DNA from: Streptomyces amritsarensis
GTDB taxonomy: Bacteria; Actinomycetota; Actinomycetes; Streptomycetales; Streptomycetaceae
Assembly: GCF_001953875.1 (NCBI RefSeq)
Contig: NZ_MQUR01000084.1
Span: forward strand, 1-34,669
Reading direction: 5' to 3'
Length of the DNA: 34,669 bases
Below the pieces are notes generated by a model, which did no database searches, was not told the origin of the DNA, and worked only from the letters and a program-made list of their open reading frames with translations. The position numbers and the translations under genes were made by a program. Of the stretch, positions 7,482 to 15,364 are shown in pieces (the first letter of the stretch is position 1; every line of letters starts with the position of its first letter).

Positions 7482-9452
7482 TCAGCTGCCCTCGGGGCCC
7501 GGCAGGGGGCGGCACAGCATTGCGGCCGGGGACGGGCGCGACGCGACCCGGGTCGTGAAGGCGATGCCCGCCGCGTACTCCGTGGGCAGGCATTGGCCCT
7601 TGTAGTGGCCGAGGGCGTAGTCGCCGCCGGGCCCGCCGGGCGGGCGGTTGTCGCCCCGGTCGAACCAGAGGGTGCGGCCGCCGGCCGGCAGGGCGGTGCG
7701 GGCCGGGGCGCACAGCGCGGCCGAGACCCGCTCGCCGCGCAGGCTGTAGCCGAGGAGGAACTGGCCTGCCGGGCACTGGAACTTGGTGTATCCGCCGGCC
7801 CAGTCGCCGCCGGCCGGGACGTACCGCTCGTCGCGGACCACGGTGTGCCCGCCGGTCGGAGCGCGCAGGCCGGAGGTGGTGCACAGGCCGCGGCCGCCGG
7901 TGTGGGCGAGGCCGGTGAGGCGGGAGCCGTCGGGGCAGACCGCCTTGCGGGCCCCGCCGTCCCAGTCCCCGCCGGCCCGGGTGAGCAGTGAGGCGTTGTG
8001 GTCGCGGTGGTCGGTGGTCAGCTGGTACCAGGCGGTGGTGGCGGGGACGGGCCCGGTGCGGCCGGGGGCGGCGAGGAGCCCGGACCAGCGGGTGGTGCGC
8101 CAGTCACCCGCGTCCAGGACACCGGAGCGGCGGCCGGACGCGTCGTAGCGGAGCAGCGCCCAGGTGTCCCCGCCGGGGGCGCCCTGCGCGTCGGTGCTCC
8201 AGCCGACCAGCGGCCAGTACGCGAAGTCGGCGTCGCTGCCCGCCAGTCGTCCGGTGAGACGGTCGAACCAGGTGCGCGGGGCGGCGCCGTTCTCGTCGGC
8301 CCCGATGCCGAACTCGCTGATCCAGACAGGGGCGGTGAAGTGCGCGCCGGTCTCCGTGGAGACGAAGAAGGCCTGGTCGTAGAGGGTCTGTTCGAGCTGG
8401 GCCGCGGTCATGTCCTGATAGCGCAGGTCGCTGGTCTCGCCGATGCCGGTGGCTCCGCTGTGATGGGGGCCGGTGTACCCGTAGAAGTGGGCGGAGTAGA
8501 CCAGCTTGTTCGAGACGACCAGGGTGTGCGACAGGGTCCGGGCGGGGGTGAGGGTGGGGCGGCCGTGCGGGAAGCCGTCGACGGGAAGGCCGAACCAGTT
8601 GATGCCCTCGACCACGATGAGCAGGTTCGGATTGGCCTCGGTGAGGATGCGGTCGGCGGCCTCCTGGGCCGCGGCGTGCCAGTCGTGGTTGTCACCGAGG
8701 CCCCAGTTGGGGTCGTTCCAGACGTCCCGTCGGACCTCGTTGTAGAGGTCGGCTCCGACCACGCGGGGATTGTCGCGGTAGCGGCGGGCGAGGAAGACCC
8801 AGTCGTCCGCCCACTGGGCCGTGGAACGTCCGCTGTTCCAGCGTTCGTTGCCGTCGAGGCCGCAGCACCAACGGGTGGTGACGGTGTGGTTGTTGAGGAT
8901 GACGGCGAAACCGCCGTCGGTGAGGGCGGCGACGACGGCGTCGAAGACCTGGAGAGGGGTGCGTCCGCGCAGGGCCGGGTTGGCGGCGACGGCCGCGTCC
9001 GGGACCGGGGCGGTGGTGCGCAGCATCTCGTTGGAGAAGGGCAGCCGGATGCTGTTGAGGCCCAGGGCGCGGAAGTCGGCGAGGAGGGCGGGCAGTGGGA
9101 CCCGGTCCAGGCCCAGGGGGATGGCGTGGGCGTTCTGGCCGCTGTGGTGCGTGGCGGGGTCGTTGCGGTCGCCCGAGCCGTTCCAGGAGCCCTGGGCTCC
9201 GTCCCAGTTGCCCGAGCGCAGGCGGAACCGGTCGCCCTGCGCGTCGACGATGTACCGGCCGCGTGTGGAGAGCGGCGGCGTCCAGGCCTCGGCGGCGCCG
9301 GCGGTCGCGACAGCCTCGGCGGCGCCGGCAGTCGCGACGGCTTGGGCGGCCGGAGGCGCCTCGGCGGTCGCGACGGCCTGGGCGGCCTGGGCGGGCACGG
9401 CGCCTGCCGTCAGCAGGAGGGCGCACAGGGCGGCGCGTAACAGGCTCTTCAT
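7482..9452 (-). CDS. Secreted glycoside hydrolase family 5 (cellulase-like), TTA codon 5
   Basis: This encodes 656 residues. ATG 9452 follows AGGAG and begins a signal peptide (MKSLLRAALCALLLTAGA, cleavage near AQA). Residues 24-56 are an Ala-rich repeat linker (AVATAGAAE units). The GH5 catalytic domain covers about 57-440: DLYNEV gives the acid/base Glu239 and PVWISEFG the nucleophile Glu380, with NNHT near 188 and HFYGY near 322. Residues about 485-650 form a second module of three degenerate repeats. Two keep GGDWxGGxxKxxCP; all three keep a Cys pair (506/524, 560/581, 621/647). This module is probably a binding or stabilising domain. Codon 5 (9438-9440 on the plus strand) is TTA, so production should depend on bldA. 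The exact polysaccharide substrate is not determined. Confidence 0.88.
   Translation of the reverse strand: MKSLLRAALCALLLTAGAVPAQAAQAVATAEAPPAAQAVATAGAAEAVATAGAAEAWTPPLSTRGRYIVDAQGDRFRLRSGNWDGAQGSWNGSGDRNDPATHHSGQNAHAIPLGLDRVPLPALLADFRALGLNSIRLPFSNEMLRTTAPVPDAAVAANPALRGRTPLQVFDAVVAALTDGGFAVILNNHTVTTRWCCGLDGNERWNSGRSTAQWADDWVFLARRYRDNPRVVGADLYNEVRRDVWNDPNWGLGDNHDWHAAAQEAADRILTEANPNLLIVVEGINWFGLPVDGFPHGRPTLTPARTLSHTLVVSNKLVYSAHFYGYTGPHHSGATGIGETSDLRYQDMTAAQLEQTLYDQAFFVSTETGAHFTAPVWISEFGIGADENGAAPRTWFDRLTGRLAGSDADFAYWPLVGWSTDAQGAPGGDTWALLRYDASGRRSGVLDAGDWRTTRWSGLLAAPGRTGPVPATTAWYQLTTDHRDHNASLLTRAGGDWDGGARKAVCPDGSRLTGLAHTGGRGLCTTSGLRAPTGGHTVVRDERYVPAGGDWAGGYTKFQCPAGQFLLGYSLRGERVSAALCAPARTALPAGGRTLWFDRGDNRPPGGPGGDYALGHYKGQCLPTEYAAGIAFTTRVASRPSPAAMLCRPLPGPEGS
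9286..9339. repeat. 27-bp tandem repeat inside the GH5 gene linker
   Basis: Positions 9286-9312 and 9313-9339 are head-to-tail copies with two mismatches. They encode the AVATAGAAE units between signal peptide and catalytic domain. A more diverged relative follows towards 9383. Copy number here could vary among strains without breaking the frame because the unit is nine codons. Confidence 0.75.
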
Positions 9453-9710
9453 CTCGCTCCTACCGGGTCCGGCCGCCCGGCCGGGCGGTTGCCGCGGGTC
9501 AAGTTACCGGCGGGTCGCTCTCGGCGGAAGTCGAACGCCCGCACCCTTTCGGCGGTTGCTCCACGGCTGTTGCGGCCCGGGCCAAAACCGCCGGATCCGG
9601 CCGCCGAGCCCGCTCACGCAGGGTCACCCTGCGGAAACGGCCCCGCATGGCGCCGCGCCCCTCTACCGTGCCCTGAGGGAACGGGGGCTCGGCAGCGGAG
9701 GGCGGGGCGG

Positions 9711-10013
9711 ATGAACGAGGAAGAGGACATGCGGTTGGCGGGGATGACGCCCGAGATCTCCCGGCGCACCCTCGTCATGCTGCGCGGCCTCGCCGGTCTG
9801 GAGCCGCCGGAGCAGGTCCCGGAGGAGGCCATGGTAGTGGCCGACGCCGTCCTGGCCGAGTACGGCACCGACGGGCTGCGGGTCCTGGTGATGACGCTGG
9901 CGGCCTGGGCCACGGCCCAGATCGAGAACGTCGCCGAGCTCAGCGGGCGCAGCCACGAAGCGGTGCTGGACGCGATGGAGCTGGCGTGCATGGAGGCGAA
10001 CGCGGAGGAGTAG
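9711..10013 (+). CDS. Small acidic helical protein, unknown function
   Basis: This encodes 100 residues from ATG 9711, preceded by the purine-rich GGAGGGCGGGGCGG. The composition is acidic and mostly helical (EISRRTLVMLRGLAGLEPPE, LAEYGTDGLRVLVMTLAAWA, IENVAELSGRSHEAVLDAME). No signal peptide or metal motif is visible. The plus-strand CNB-fold gene starts 129 bp downstream, so they may share a transcript. I do not recognise a family; cytoplasmic, perhaps an adaptor. Confidence 0.6.
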   Translation: MNEEEDMRLAGMTPEISRRTLVMLRGLAGLEPPEQVPEEAMVVADAVLAEYGTDGLRVLVMTLAAWATAQIENVAELSGRSHEAVLDAMELACMEANAEE

Positions 10014-10142
10014 TGGTCCGTCTCCCGGCGGTGCCGATTCCCGGCGGGGAAGAAAGGGGCCTCGCGGCCCGGTCCCGTTCGGGCCGCTTCGGCGACACTG
10101 GGAGCAGCAGGAGCGTCGCGGGGGGTCCGATCGGAGGCCGTC

Positions 10143-10604
10143 GTGAGCACACCTTCCCCCATCCGAATCGCCGCCGTGCTGTCCACGGAGCACCGTGGAC
10201 GGCTGATGGCGCAGGCCCGTGAGGTCAATTTCCCGGAGAACGCGCGGATCTTCGACGAAGGCCACCGGGCGGATTCCTTCTGGATCGTGCGCTCCGGCAC
10301 GGTGACCCTGGAGGTGCCGGTGGCCGGCCGCCGGCCCGCGCAGGTGGAGAACCTCGGCCCCGGCGAGCTGGTCGGCTGGTCGTGGCTGTTCCCTCCGTAC
10401 GTCTGGCAGCTCGGCGCGGAGGCGATGACGCCGGTGCGCGCGTACGAGTTCGACGCGGCGGCCGTACGGATGCTGATGGACGCCGATCCCGCCTTCGGTT
10501 CCGCGATCGGACACTGGGTCGGGCGCGTGCTCGCGATGCGGCTCCAGCAGACCCGCACCCGTCTGCTGGATCTCTACGCCCCGCGCCTGGGCGCGGCCGG
10601 CTAG
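10143..10604 (+). CDS. Cyclic-nucleotide-binding-fold protein without a DNA-binding domain
   Basis: This encodes 153 residues from GTG 10143. Residues about 8-125 form a CNMP-type beta-roll: VNFPENARIFDEGHRADSFWIVRSGTVTLE matches the start of Crp-like sensor domains, and LGPGELVGWSWLFPP occupies the phosphate-binding cassette. The usual Arg that contacts the cyclic phosphate is not seen after it (PYVWQLGAEA instead), so classical cAMP binding is doubtful. The chain ends after one helix (VGRVLAMRLQQTRTRLLDLY), with no winged-helix DNA-binding domain, unlike Crp/Fnr regulators, which are about 70 residues longer. It probably acts through protein contact. A weak 6-bp hairpin lies just past the stop. 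Confidence 0.75.
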   Translation: MSTPSPIRIAAVLSTEHRGRLMAQAREVNFPENARIFDEGHRADSFWIVRSGTVTLEVPVAGRRPAQVENLGPGELVGWSWLFPPYVWQLGAEAMTPVRAYEFDAAAVRMLMDADPAFGSAIGHWVGRVLAMRLQQTRTRLLDLYAPRLGAAG

Positions 10605-11035
10605 AAGAGCCGCAGCCGGTGGCGGGAGCCGGCTCGGTCCCGCCGGCCGACACGTCGACGGCGTGTGGCGGCGCAGGCACAGGGCGCGGCCGGGGCGCCC
10701 CCTGAGACCGCCGCGACGGCCGCGCAGGCGCCCCTCAGCGCGCCCTGGATCCGGCCAGGTTCCAGGCGGGGATGAGGGGCGACGGCGGCGCCGGCGCGGA
10801 CGACCGTAAGGGACTCCCCCGCCACCAGCCGCCGCACCTGCCAGCCGGTGGCACCGGCCGGCCGCAGGAGGACGACTTCCCGGGCCCGGTCGGAGGTGGC
10901 CGCCGCGAGGGTGTCGGCGAGGGCGGCGTCGGTGGAGAGCAGGGCGCTGCCGAGGGCCGGCAGGAAGCCGGTCCGCGTGGTGCGCCGTTGCGCCGGTGCG
11001 CGGCGAACTGTCGGCGACCCACTGGTTCTTGGTCA
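10601..11035 (-). pseudogene. Possible decayed gene of unknown family
   Basis: The minus-strand frame between an upstream TGA (11033-11035) and the stop at 10601 reads as plausible protein: TGFLPALGSALLSTDAALA, then REVVLLRPAGATGW, RRLVAGESLTVVRAG and GRIQGALRGACAAV. It has no ATG or GTG before an internal GTG at 10837, and protein-like sequence upstream (SLLTKNQWVADSSPRTG) is in another frame. This fits a frameshifted remnant. It overlaps the end of the CNB-fold gene by 4 bp. A sequencing error that splits a real gene is an alternative. Confidence 0.35.
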
Positions 11036-11425
11036 GGAGACTGCCCCCGGCCCCCCGGCCTGTCGGGCGGTGTCGGCCAGCCGGCGGCCGTCACGGCGTC
11101 GGTGCCTCTGTTTCCCGGCGCAGCAGGCCCGGGGGGCTCCGGGGGTGTTCCGGGGGTGGGGCAGGCCCTGCCCCGCGGCTGCGCACAGGCACCGTTGCGG
11201 GGGGATGACGAGGGCCCCGGGCAGTGTTTCGGAGACGTCTCCCGGTCGGTGTTCGGCCGAATCCCGGTCCCGCTCCCGTACAGGTCAACCCTTCGCCACG
11301 GCTGCGGTCTGCTGTCATTCGTACACGATCGGTGACGAAAAATGGGGGTGCGAACGGGCGTTCGCGGCCCGCGTCGGCAAGACTGCGTCCGCTATCCGAA
11401 ACACCAACCCAAGGGAGTGTTCGAA
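11036..11425. other. 390-bp non-coding region upstream of the protease inhibitor gene
   Basis: No open frame here is convincing. The part nearest the SSI gene is relatively A/T-rich (around 11305-11345) and probably holds its promoter, although no consensus -10/-35 pair stands out. A perfect small dyad, GCGAAC-GGGC-GTTCGC, lies at 11350-11365, about 60 bp before the start codon, and could be an operator. Confidence 0.4.
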
Positions 11426-11869
11426 ATGCGGTCCATCGCAAGGGGTCTCGGGCTCGGTTCCGCCGCCATGGCGCTCACCGCGCTCACCGCACTGGCCTGG
11501 CCCGGCGCGGCCGGCGCCGCGCCGACCGGTGAGCAGAGTCTGTACGCGCCGTCCGCGCTGGTGCTCAGCGTGACGGCCGGCCCGGACGCCGACACCGGCA
11601 CGGTGCTGCGGGCAGTGACGCTCGTCTGCGCGCCCGGGCCCGGCGGGACCCACCCGAACCCGGTGGCCGCGTGCCGCGAGTTACGTGCCGCCGGCTCACA
11701 GCTGGACCCGCTCGCGGCGCCGGCCGCCGACGCCGTCTGTACCAGGGAGTGGGACCCGGTGACCGTGACGGCCGACGGGGTCTGGCAGGGCCGTCGGCTC
11801 AACTACACGTACACGTTCGCCAATCCGTGCGGGCTGCGGAACACCGCGGGCGCCCTCTTCAACTTCTGA
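11426..11869 (+). CDS. Subtilisin-inhibitor (SSI) family secreted protease inhibitor, P1 Arg
   Basis: This encodes 147 residues from ATG 11426, preceded by AAGGGAG. A signal peptide covers about 1-31 (GLGLGSAAMALTALTALAW, ending AGAA). The mature part follows the SSI pattern: YAPSALVLSVT, then four Cys (68, 83, 105, 135) spaced as the two SSI disulfides, and the DPVTVTADGVW strand after the reactive loop. The loop reads CTREWDP, so P1 is Arg107 and P1' Glu108, where classical SSI has Met-Val. Arg at P1 predicts inhibition of trypsin-like rather than subtilisin-like proteases. Such inhibitors are exported and restrain mycelial proteases during development. Codon 86 (11681-11683) is TTA. A 12-bp hairpin terminator follows the stop. 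Confidence 0.92.
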   Translation: MRSIARGLGLGSAAMALTALTALAWPGAAGAAPTGEQSLYAPSALVLSVTAGPDADTGTVLRAVTLVCAPGPGGTHPNPVAACRELRAAGSQLDPLAAPAADAVCTREWDPVTVTADGVWQGRRLNYTYTFANPCGLRNTAGALFNF

Positions 11870-11884
11870 TCCCGCGTCACGACC

Positions 11885-11917
11885 GGCCGGGCGGCGCCGT
11901 GCGACCGCCGCCCGGCC
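11885..11917. terminator. 12-bp hairpin between convergent genes
   Basis: Positions 11885-11896 pair perfectly with 11906-11917 around a 9-nt loop, 15 bp past the SSI stop codon. The double-GNAT gene converges from the right and ends at 11958, so the hairpin may serve both directions. Between it and that gene a GCAAGCCGCAG motif is directly repeated. Confidence 0.75.
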
Positions 11918-11957
11918 CCCGGGGCAAGCCGCAGCCCCGAGGCAAGCCGCAGGCAGC

Positions 11958-12815
11958 TCAACCCAGTTCGAGGCTGGTGACGCCGAACAGTTCGGCCATG
12001 GCGAGGTCCGGGACCGGGCCGGTGTACATCCGGGCCGCCTCGAAGGTCGGGACCAGCCCGAGGCCCTTGAACAGGGCGGTCGCCTCCGGGTTCGCGTCCG
12101 GGGCGTCCACGGCCACCAGCCCGCCGGGGGCGTGCTGCGCGAGCCGCTCCAGCAGGGCCGCCGCCACGGAGGGGGTGGCGGCGTACAGGGGGCCGATCCG
12201 GTGGGCGGCGCTGCACGGCCGGATCACGCCCAGGCCCTCGATCCGGCCGGCGCGGACGGCCGCCAGCGCGGTCCGGCCGGGCAGCCCGGTCCAGGCGGAC
12301 AGGAACGCGTCCCGCGGCGCGGGGAAGAACCGCCGGTCGTAGGCCGCGAGCAGGCCGAAGGGCAGCGTGGCGGCGTCGACGATCTCGACCCCGGCGCCGC
12401 CGCCGTCCGCACCGCCGGCACCCTGGGGCACCCCCTCGAAGCGGATGTTGTTCCAGGCCGAACGGAAGCCGGACTTACGGTAGTTGTCCTGCTGCTCGAC
12501 GACCCCGTCCAGGCCGACGAGCCGGCCGTCGAGGCGTTCCATCCCGGCGCGCCAGAGGCGGATCCCGTAGCCGCGGCCCCGGAAGCCGGGGCGGGCGATG
12601 TAGAAGCCGATGAAGCCGAAGCCGGCTCCGTAGCGGACGGCGGAGATGCAGGCCACCGGTTCCCCGTCGAGCCGGCCTACGAGGAAGCCCTCGGGGTCGG
12701 CCACGGCGAAGGCGAAGCGGTCCGAGTCCCCCGGGTTCCATCCCTCCTCCTCGGCCCAGCCGCGGATCATTTCCATGTCGGCGGCGCTCGCCCCGGTGAT
12801 CTCGAATCCCGTCAT
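11958..12815 (-). CDS. Double-domain GNAT N-acetyltransferase
   Basis: This encodes 285 residues. The first GNAT domain (about 1-140) has the acetyl-CoA loop ARPGFRGRGYGIRLW and ends with YRKSGF. The second half (about 145-285) is the Acetyltransf_18-like type, with LLERLAQHAPGGLVAVDAPD and ATALFKGLGLVPTFEAARMYTG. Two-domain proteins of this kind usually acetylate a small amine or peptide, with the second domain often degenerate. The ATG at 12815 overlaps the TGA of the upstream ATP-grasp gene as ATGA, and no ribosome site precedes it. Translation is therefore probably coupled to that gene and the two products are likely made in fixed ratio. Confidence 0.85.
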   Translation of the reverse strand: MTGFEITGASAADMEMIRGWAEEEGWNPGDSDRFAFAVADPEGFLVGRLDGEPVACISAVRYGAGFGFIGFYIARPGFRGRGYGIRLWRAGMERLDGRLVGLDGVVEQQDNYRKSGFRSAWNNIRFEGVPQGAGGADGGGAGVEIVDAATLPFGLLAAYDRRFFPAPRDAFLSAWTGLPGRTALAAVRAGRIEGLGVIRPCSAAHRIGPLYAATPSVAAALLERLAQHAPGGLVAVDAPDANPEATALFKGLGLVPTFEAARMYTGPVPDLAMAELFGVTSLELG

Positions 12816-13786
12816 AGCCGTGTTGTACCAGATACGGACGGTGGGCACAGGGGCGCCTGACCGGCCGCCAGCATGCGGACGAAGGCGTCGAGATCGGCCC
12901 CCCGGTGGAGGTCGCTGACCTGTCCGTCCCCCACTTCGACGACGCGCCAGACACCGTCCGCGCGCAGGGCCAGGTCGGTGGTCACGAAGGGGCAGCCGAG
13001 CGCTTCGACGGCCGCGCGGACGGGCCCGAGGTCGGGTGTCACGACCTCGGCGACCGGGCTGTCGGGGTGGGCGGTCACCATCCGGGGCGCCCCGTCGCGC
13101 CACCAGACCCGCACCTCCGCGGCGGCGGCCGTGCCCGCCTGTGTCGGCGGCGCGACGAAGTCCTCGAAGGCCCGCAGGACCACACCGCCCGCCAGGAACT
13201 CCTCCTGGAGTTCGACGAACCGGCCGACCACCCGGTTCAAGGCGGCCGCGTCGCCGAGATCGGGCACGTGACAGGCCTCGTCCCACTCGTGCTTGCGGGA
13301 CTTCACGTAGTCCTTGACCACACCGGCACCGGGCGGCAGGTCCGCGACGGCGGCCGCCAGCCGCTGCGGGTCCGGTGTCCGCCCCGGCGCCGTCGGCAGC
13401 CAGGCACTGACCGGGGTGAGGCCGGCGAAGGTCCCGTACCAGCCGGGGAGTTCGTGTGCCCGGCGGTACTGCTCCGCGGTGACGACGAGTCGGCCGCCGC
13501 GGCGGCGCAAGGCGGAGTCCAGTGCGGCATACCGCTCCGCCGGGAGCATCCAGCCCCGGTACCAGGCGGCTCCGGCACCGTCGGGCACCCGGGCGATCGC
13601 CCGCTCGGTGTCCCCGGCGAGGAGCGCGTCGTGGTCGACGAGCAGGGTCCGGCCCCCGGCCGCGCGCAACTGCCGGGCCTCCGCCGCGAAGTGGCCGTCG
13701 ACGCGGCGCTCGTTCAGCGGGTCGCGGCAGTACAGGACGGTGGCGTCCGCGTCCCCGGTCGCCGTCGTGGGGATGGGCTTGGGCAT
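12812..13786 (-). CDS. ATP-grasp domain ligase-like protein (DUF4343 type)
   Basis: This encodes 324 residues from ATG 13786. The N-terminal third resembles a pre-ATP-grasp substrate domain (TVLYCRDPLNERRVD, then RTLLVDHDALLAG). The central part carries GVVKDYVKSRKHEWDEACHV, the nucleotide-binding Lys region, followed by LRAFEDFV and EVRVWWRDG. The end has FVTTDLALRADGVWRVVEVGDGQ, the metal-binding Asp/Glu section of the fold, then a helix (DLDAFVRML). Proteins of this clade are predicted carboxylate-amine ligases acting on unknown substrates. The last codons overlap the acetyltransferase start by 4 nt. A secreted-protein gene ends 20 bp upstream, so three genes may share a transcript. Confidence 0.8.
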   Translation of the reverse strand: MPKPIPTTATGDADATVLYCRDPLNERRVDGHFAAEARQLRAAGGRTLLVDHDALLAGDTERAIARVPDGAGAAWYRGWMLPAERYAALDSALRRRGGRLVVTAEQYRRAHELPGWYGTFAGLTPVSAWLPTAPGRTPDPQRLAAAVADLPPGAGVVKDYVKSRKHEWDEACHVPDLGDAAALNRVVGRFVELQEEFLAGGVVLRAFEDFVAPPTQAGTAAAAEVRVWWRDGAPRMVTAHPDSPVAEVVTPDLGPVRAAVEALGCPFVTTDLALRADGVWRVVEVGDGQVSDLHRGADLDAFVRMLAAGQAPLCPPSVSGTTRL

Positions 13787-13806
13787 GGACCCAGCCTACG
13801 GGCCGG

Positions 13807-14271
13807 TCAGCCCGCGCAGATCACGTCGTCGATGCGGATCGGCCTGGAGTCGAGGCGCACGTACGCGGTGAAGGTGTCGGTCTTGTCCGAGCCCCAGTGG
13901 GTGGTGACGGTGGCCCAGCCGACCCCGGCCGCCTGGGCGACGGTGACCGGGCCGATGCCGATGTCCTGCGGCTCGTTCTGCGCGCAGAGCAGGACGTCCG
14001 ATTCCGTGTTCACCTGCTGTCTTTCCTGGAGCACCTGCGAGACGTGGTGGCGGCGGTCGTGGTCGGACGGGCCGTGGTCCCCGTAGAAGCGGACGAGGAA
14101 GCGCCCGATCTGATCCGCGGTGTGCCCCTCCGGCACGGCCGCGGGAACGGCGGCGGCAGGGGCGGCAGGGGCGGGGGCGGGTACAGCGGGGGCGGCGACG
14201 GCGGACGGCACGACCGGCAGCGCCGACAGGGCCAGCAGCAGGGCACCAAGGCGGTGGGGCTTCAGCATCAT
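13807..14271 (-). CDS. Secreted protein of unknown function (DUF3828-like)
   Basis: This encodes 154 residues. ATG 14271 and ATG 14268 are adjacent; neither has a strong ribosome site. The signal peptide is clear (MMLKPHRLGALLLALSALPV, cleavage near VAAPA), followed by an Ala/Pro linker. The folded part starts near 48: HTADQIGRFLVRFYGDHGPS, later SDVLLCAQNEPQDIGIGPVTV, then AGVGWATVTTHWGS and a final DDVICAG. The two Cys of the mature part could form a disulfide. The pattern resembles small DUF3828-type exported proteins, though this rests on memory of the family. It heads a probable operon with the ATP-grasp and GNAT genes and is divergent from the sirtuin gene. Confidence 0.7.
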   Translation of the reverse strand: MMLKPHRLGALLLALSALPVVPSAVAAPAVPAPAPAAPAAAVPAAVPEGHTADQIGRFLVRFYGDHGPSDHDRRHHVSQVLQERQQVNTESDVLLCAQNEPQDIGIGPVTVAQAAGVGWATVTTHWGSDKTDTFTAYVRLDSRPIRIDDVICAG

Positions 14272-14434
14272 GTGCGGTTTGTACCCGCCCGGCCGGTCGA
14301 CCGGGAGGGCGCGGCGCGGATCTCACTCCTGTGGAGGGCGGGATTCACCGCAGAAACGCCCCTGCCTCCCCCGTGCGGTCGGTGCGCGGTAATGGGGTCG
14401 CGGGCGTGCGGCGGTCGTACGTAGGGTCGGGCGC

Positions 14435-15169
14435 ATGGGAAAGCCGCTCGTCGCAGTGTTCAGTGGGGCCGGGATGTCCACGGACTCCGGAATTCCGGAC
14501 TATCGGGGGCCGCAGGGCCTGTGGCGTCGTGAGCCCGACGCCGAGAAGCTCGTGACCTACGAGTACTACATGGCCGATCCGGAGATCCGGCGGCGCTCCT
14601 GGCTGATGCGGGCCGAGATCGGCGCGCTCCGGCCGCGGCCGAACGCCGCGCACGTGGCCGTGGCCGACCTGGAACGCGGCGGCACCCCGGTGCGGGTCAT
14701 CACCCAGAACGTCGACGGGCTGCACCAGCTCGCCGGAATGCCCGAGCGGAAGGTGTTCGAACTGCACGGCACCGCCCGGTCGGTGGTCTGCACGGCGTGT
14801 CACGCCCGGTCGGAGATGGACGAGGCGCTGGCCCGAGTGGCCGCCGGCGAACCCGATCCCGCCTGCCTGGCGTGCGGCGGGATCCTCAAGGCGGCCACCG
14901 TGATGTTCGGCGAGCGGCTCGACCCGGTGGTGCTGGGGCAGGCGATGGCCGTGGCCAAGGGCTGTCAGGTCTTCGTCGCGGTCGGGTCGACGCTGCAGGT
15001 GCAGCCGGCCGCCTCGCTGGCCGGCCTGGCCGCGGAGGCCGGTGCCCGGCTGATCATCGTGAACGCGGAGGAGACCCCGTACGACTCCCTCGCCGACGAG
15101 GTCGTCCGCGAACCGATCGGAACCGCCCTCCCCGCCCTCCTGACCCGCATCGCCGCCGACCGGCCCTGA
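14435..15169 (+). CDS. Sir2-family NAD-dependent protein deacylase
   Basis: This encodes 244 residues from ATG 14435, preceded by AGGGTCGG. All sirtuin landmarks are present: FSGAGMSTDSGIPDYRG (10-24) for NAD, QNVDGLHQ (91-98), catalytic His111 in FELHG, a complete zinc knuckle Cys119/Cys122/Cys144/Cys147, VAVGSTLQVQP (181-191) and IIVNAEET (207-214). The enzyme removes acyl groups from lysines, producing nicotinamide and O-acyl-ADP-ribose, in the cytoplasm. The length is normal for a bacterial single-domain sirtuin. The Tyr/Arg pair of desuccinylases is not evident, so deacetylation is the default guess. It is transcribed away from a cluster containing an acetyltransferase, which is suggestive but not proof of a shared substrate. 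Confidence 0.95.
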   Translation: MGKPLVAVFSGAGMSTDSGIPDYRGPQGLWRREPDAEKLVTYEYYMADPEIRRRSWLMRAEIGALRPRPNAAHVAVADLERGGTPVRVITQNVDGLHQLAGMPERKVFELHGTARSVVCTACHARSEMDEALARVAAGEPDPACLACGGILKAATVMFGERLDPVVLGQAMAVAKGCQVFVAVGSTLQVQPAASLAGLAAEAGARLIIVNAEETPYDSLADEVVREPIGTALPALLTRIAADRP

Positions 15170-15364
15170 CGGATCACCCGCCCGGCATGGCTGTCGGCCA
15201 CTGACGGTGGGAGGGGGAACACGGGCCGACCTCACCCCCGCAGTCCCTTCGGCACGGGCCATGAGTACGGCGTGCGGCCCCCGCGGATTCCCGGGACCTT
15301 CACCCGGCCGCCCGGGTCCGGCACGGTGCGGCTGGGACCCCGGTCATGCCCGGCGCCGGTCGGT

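Noticed and set aside
15301..15364. Imperfect GGGTCC/GGACCC inverted repeat between the sirtuin and VOC genes
   Set aside because: Short arms with a bulge and long loop; not convincing as a terminator.
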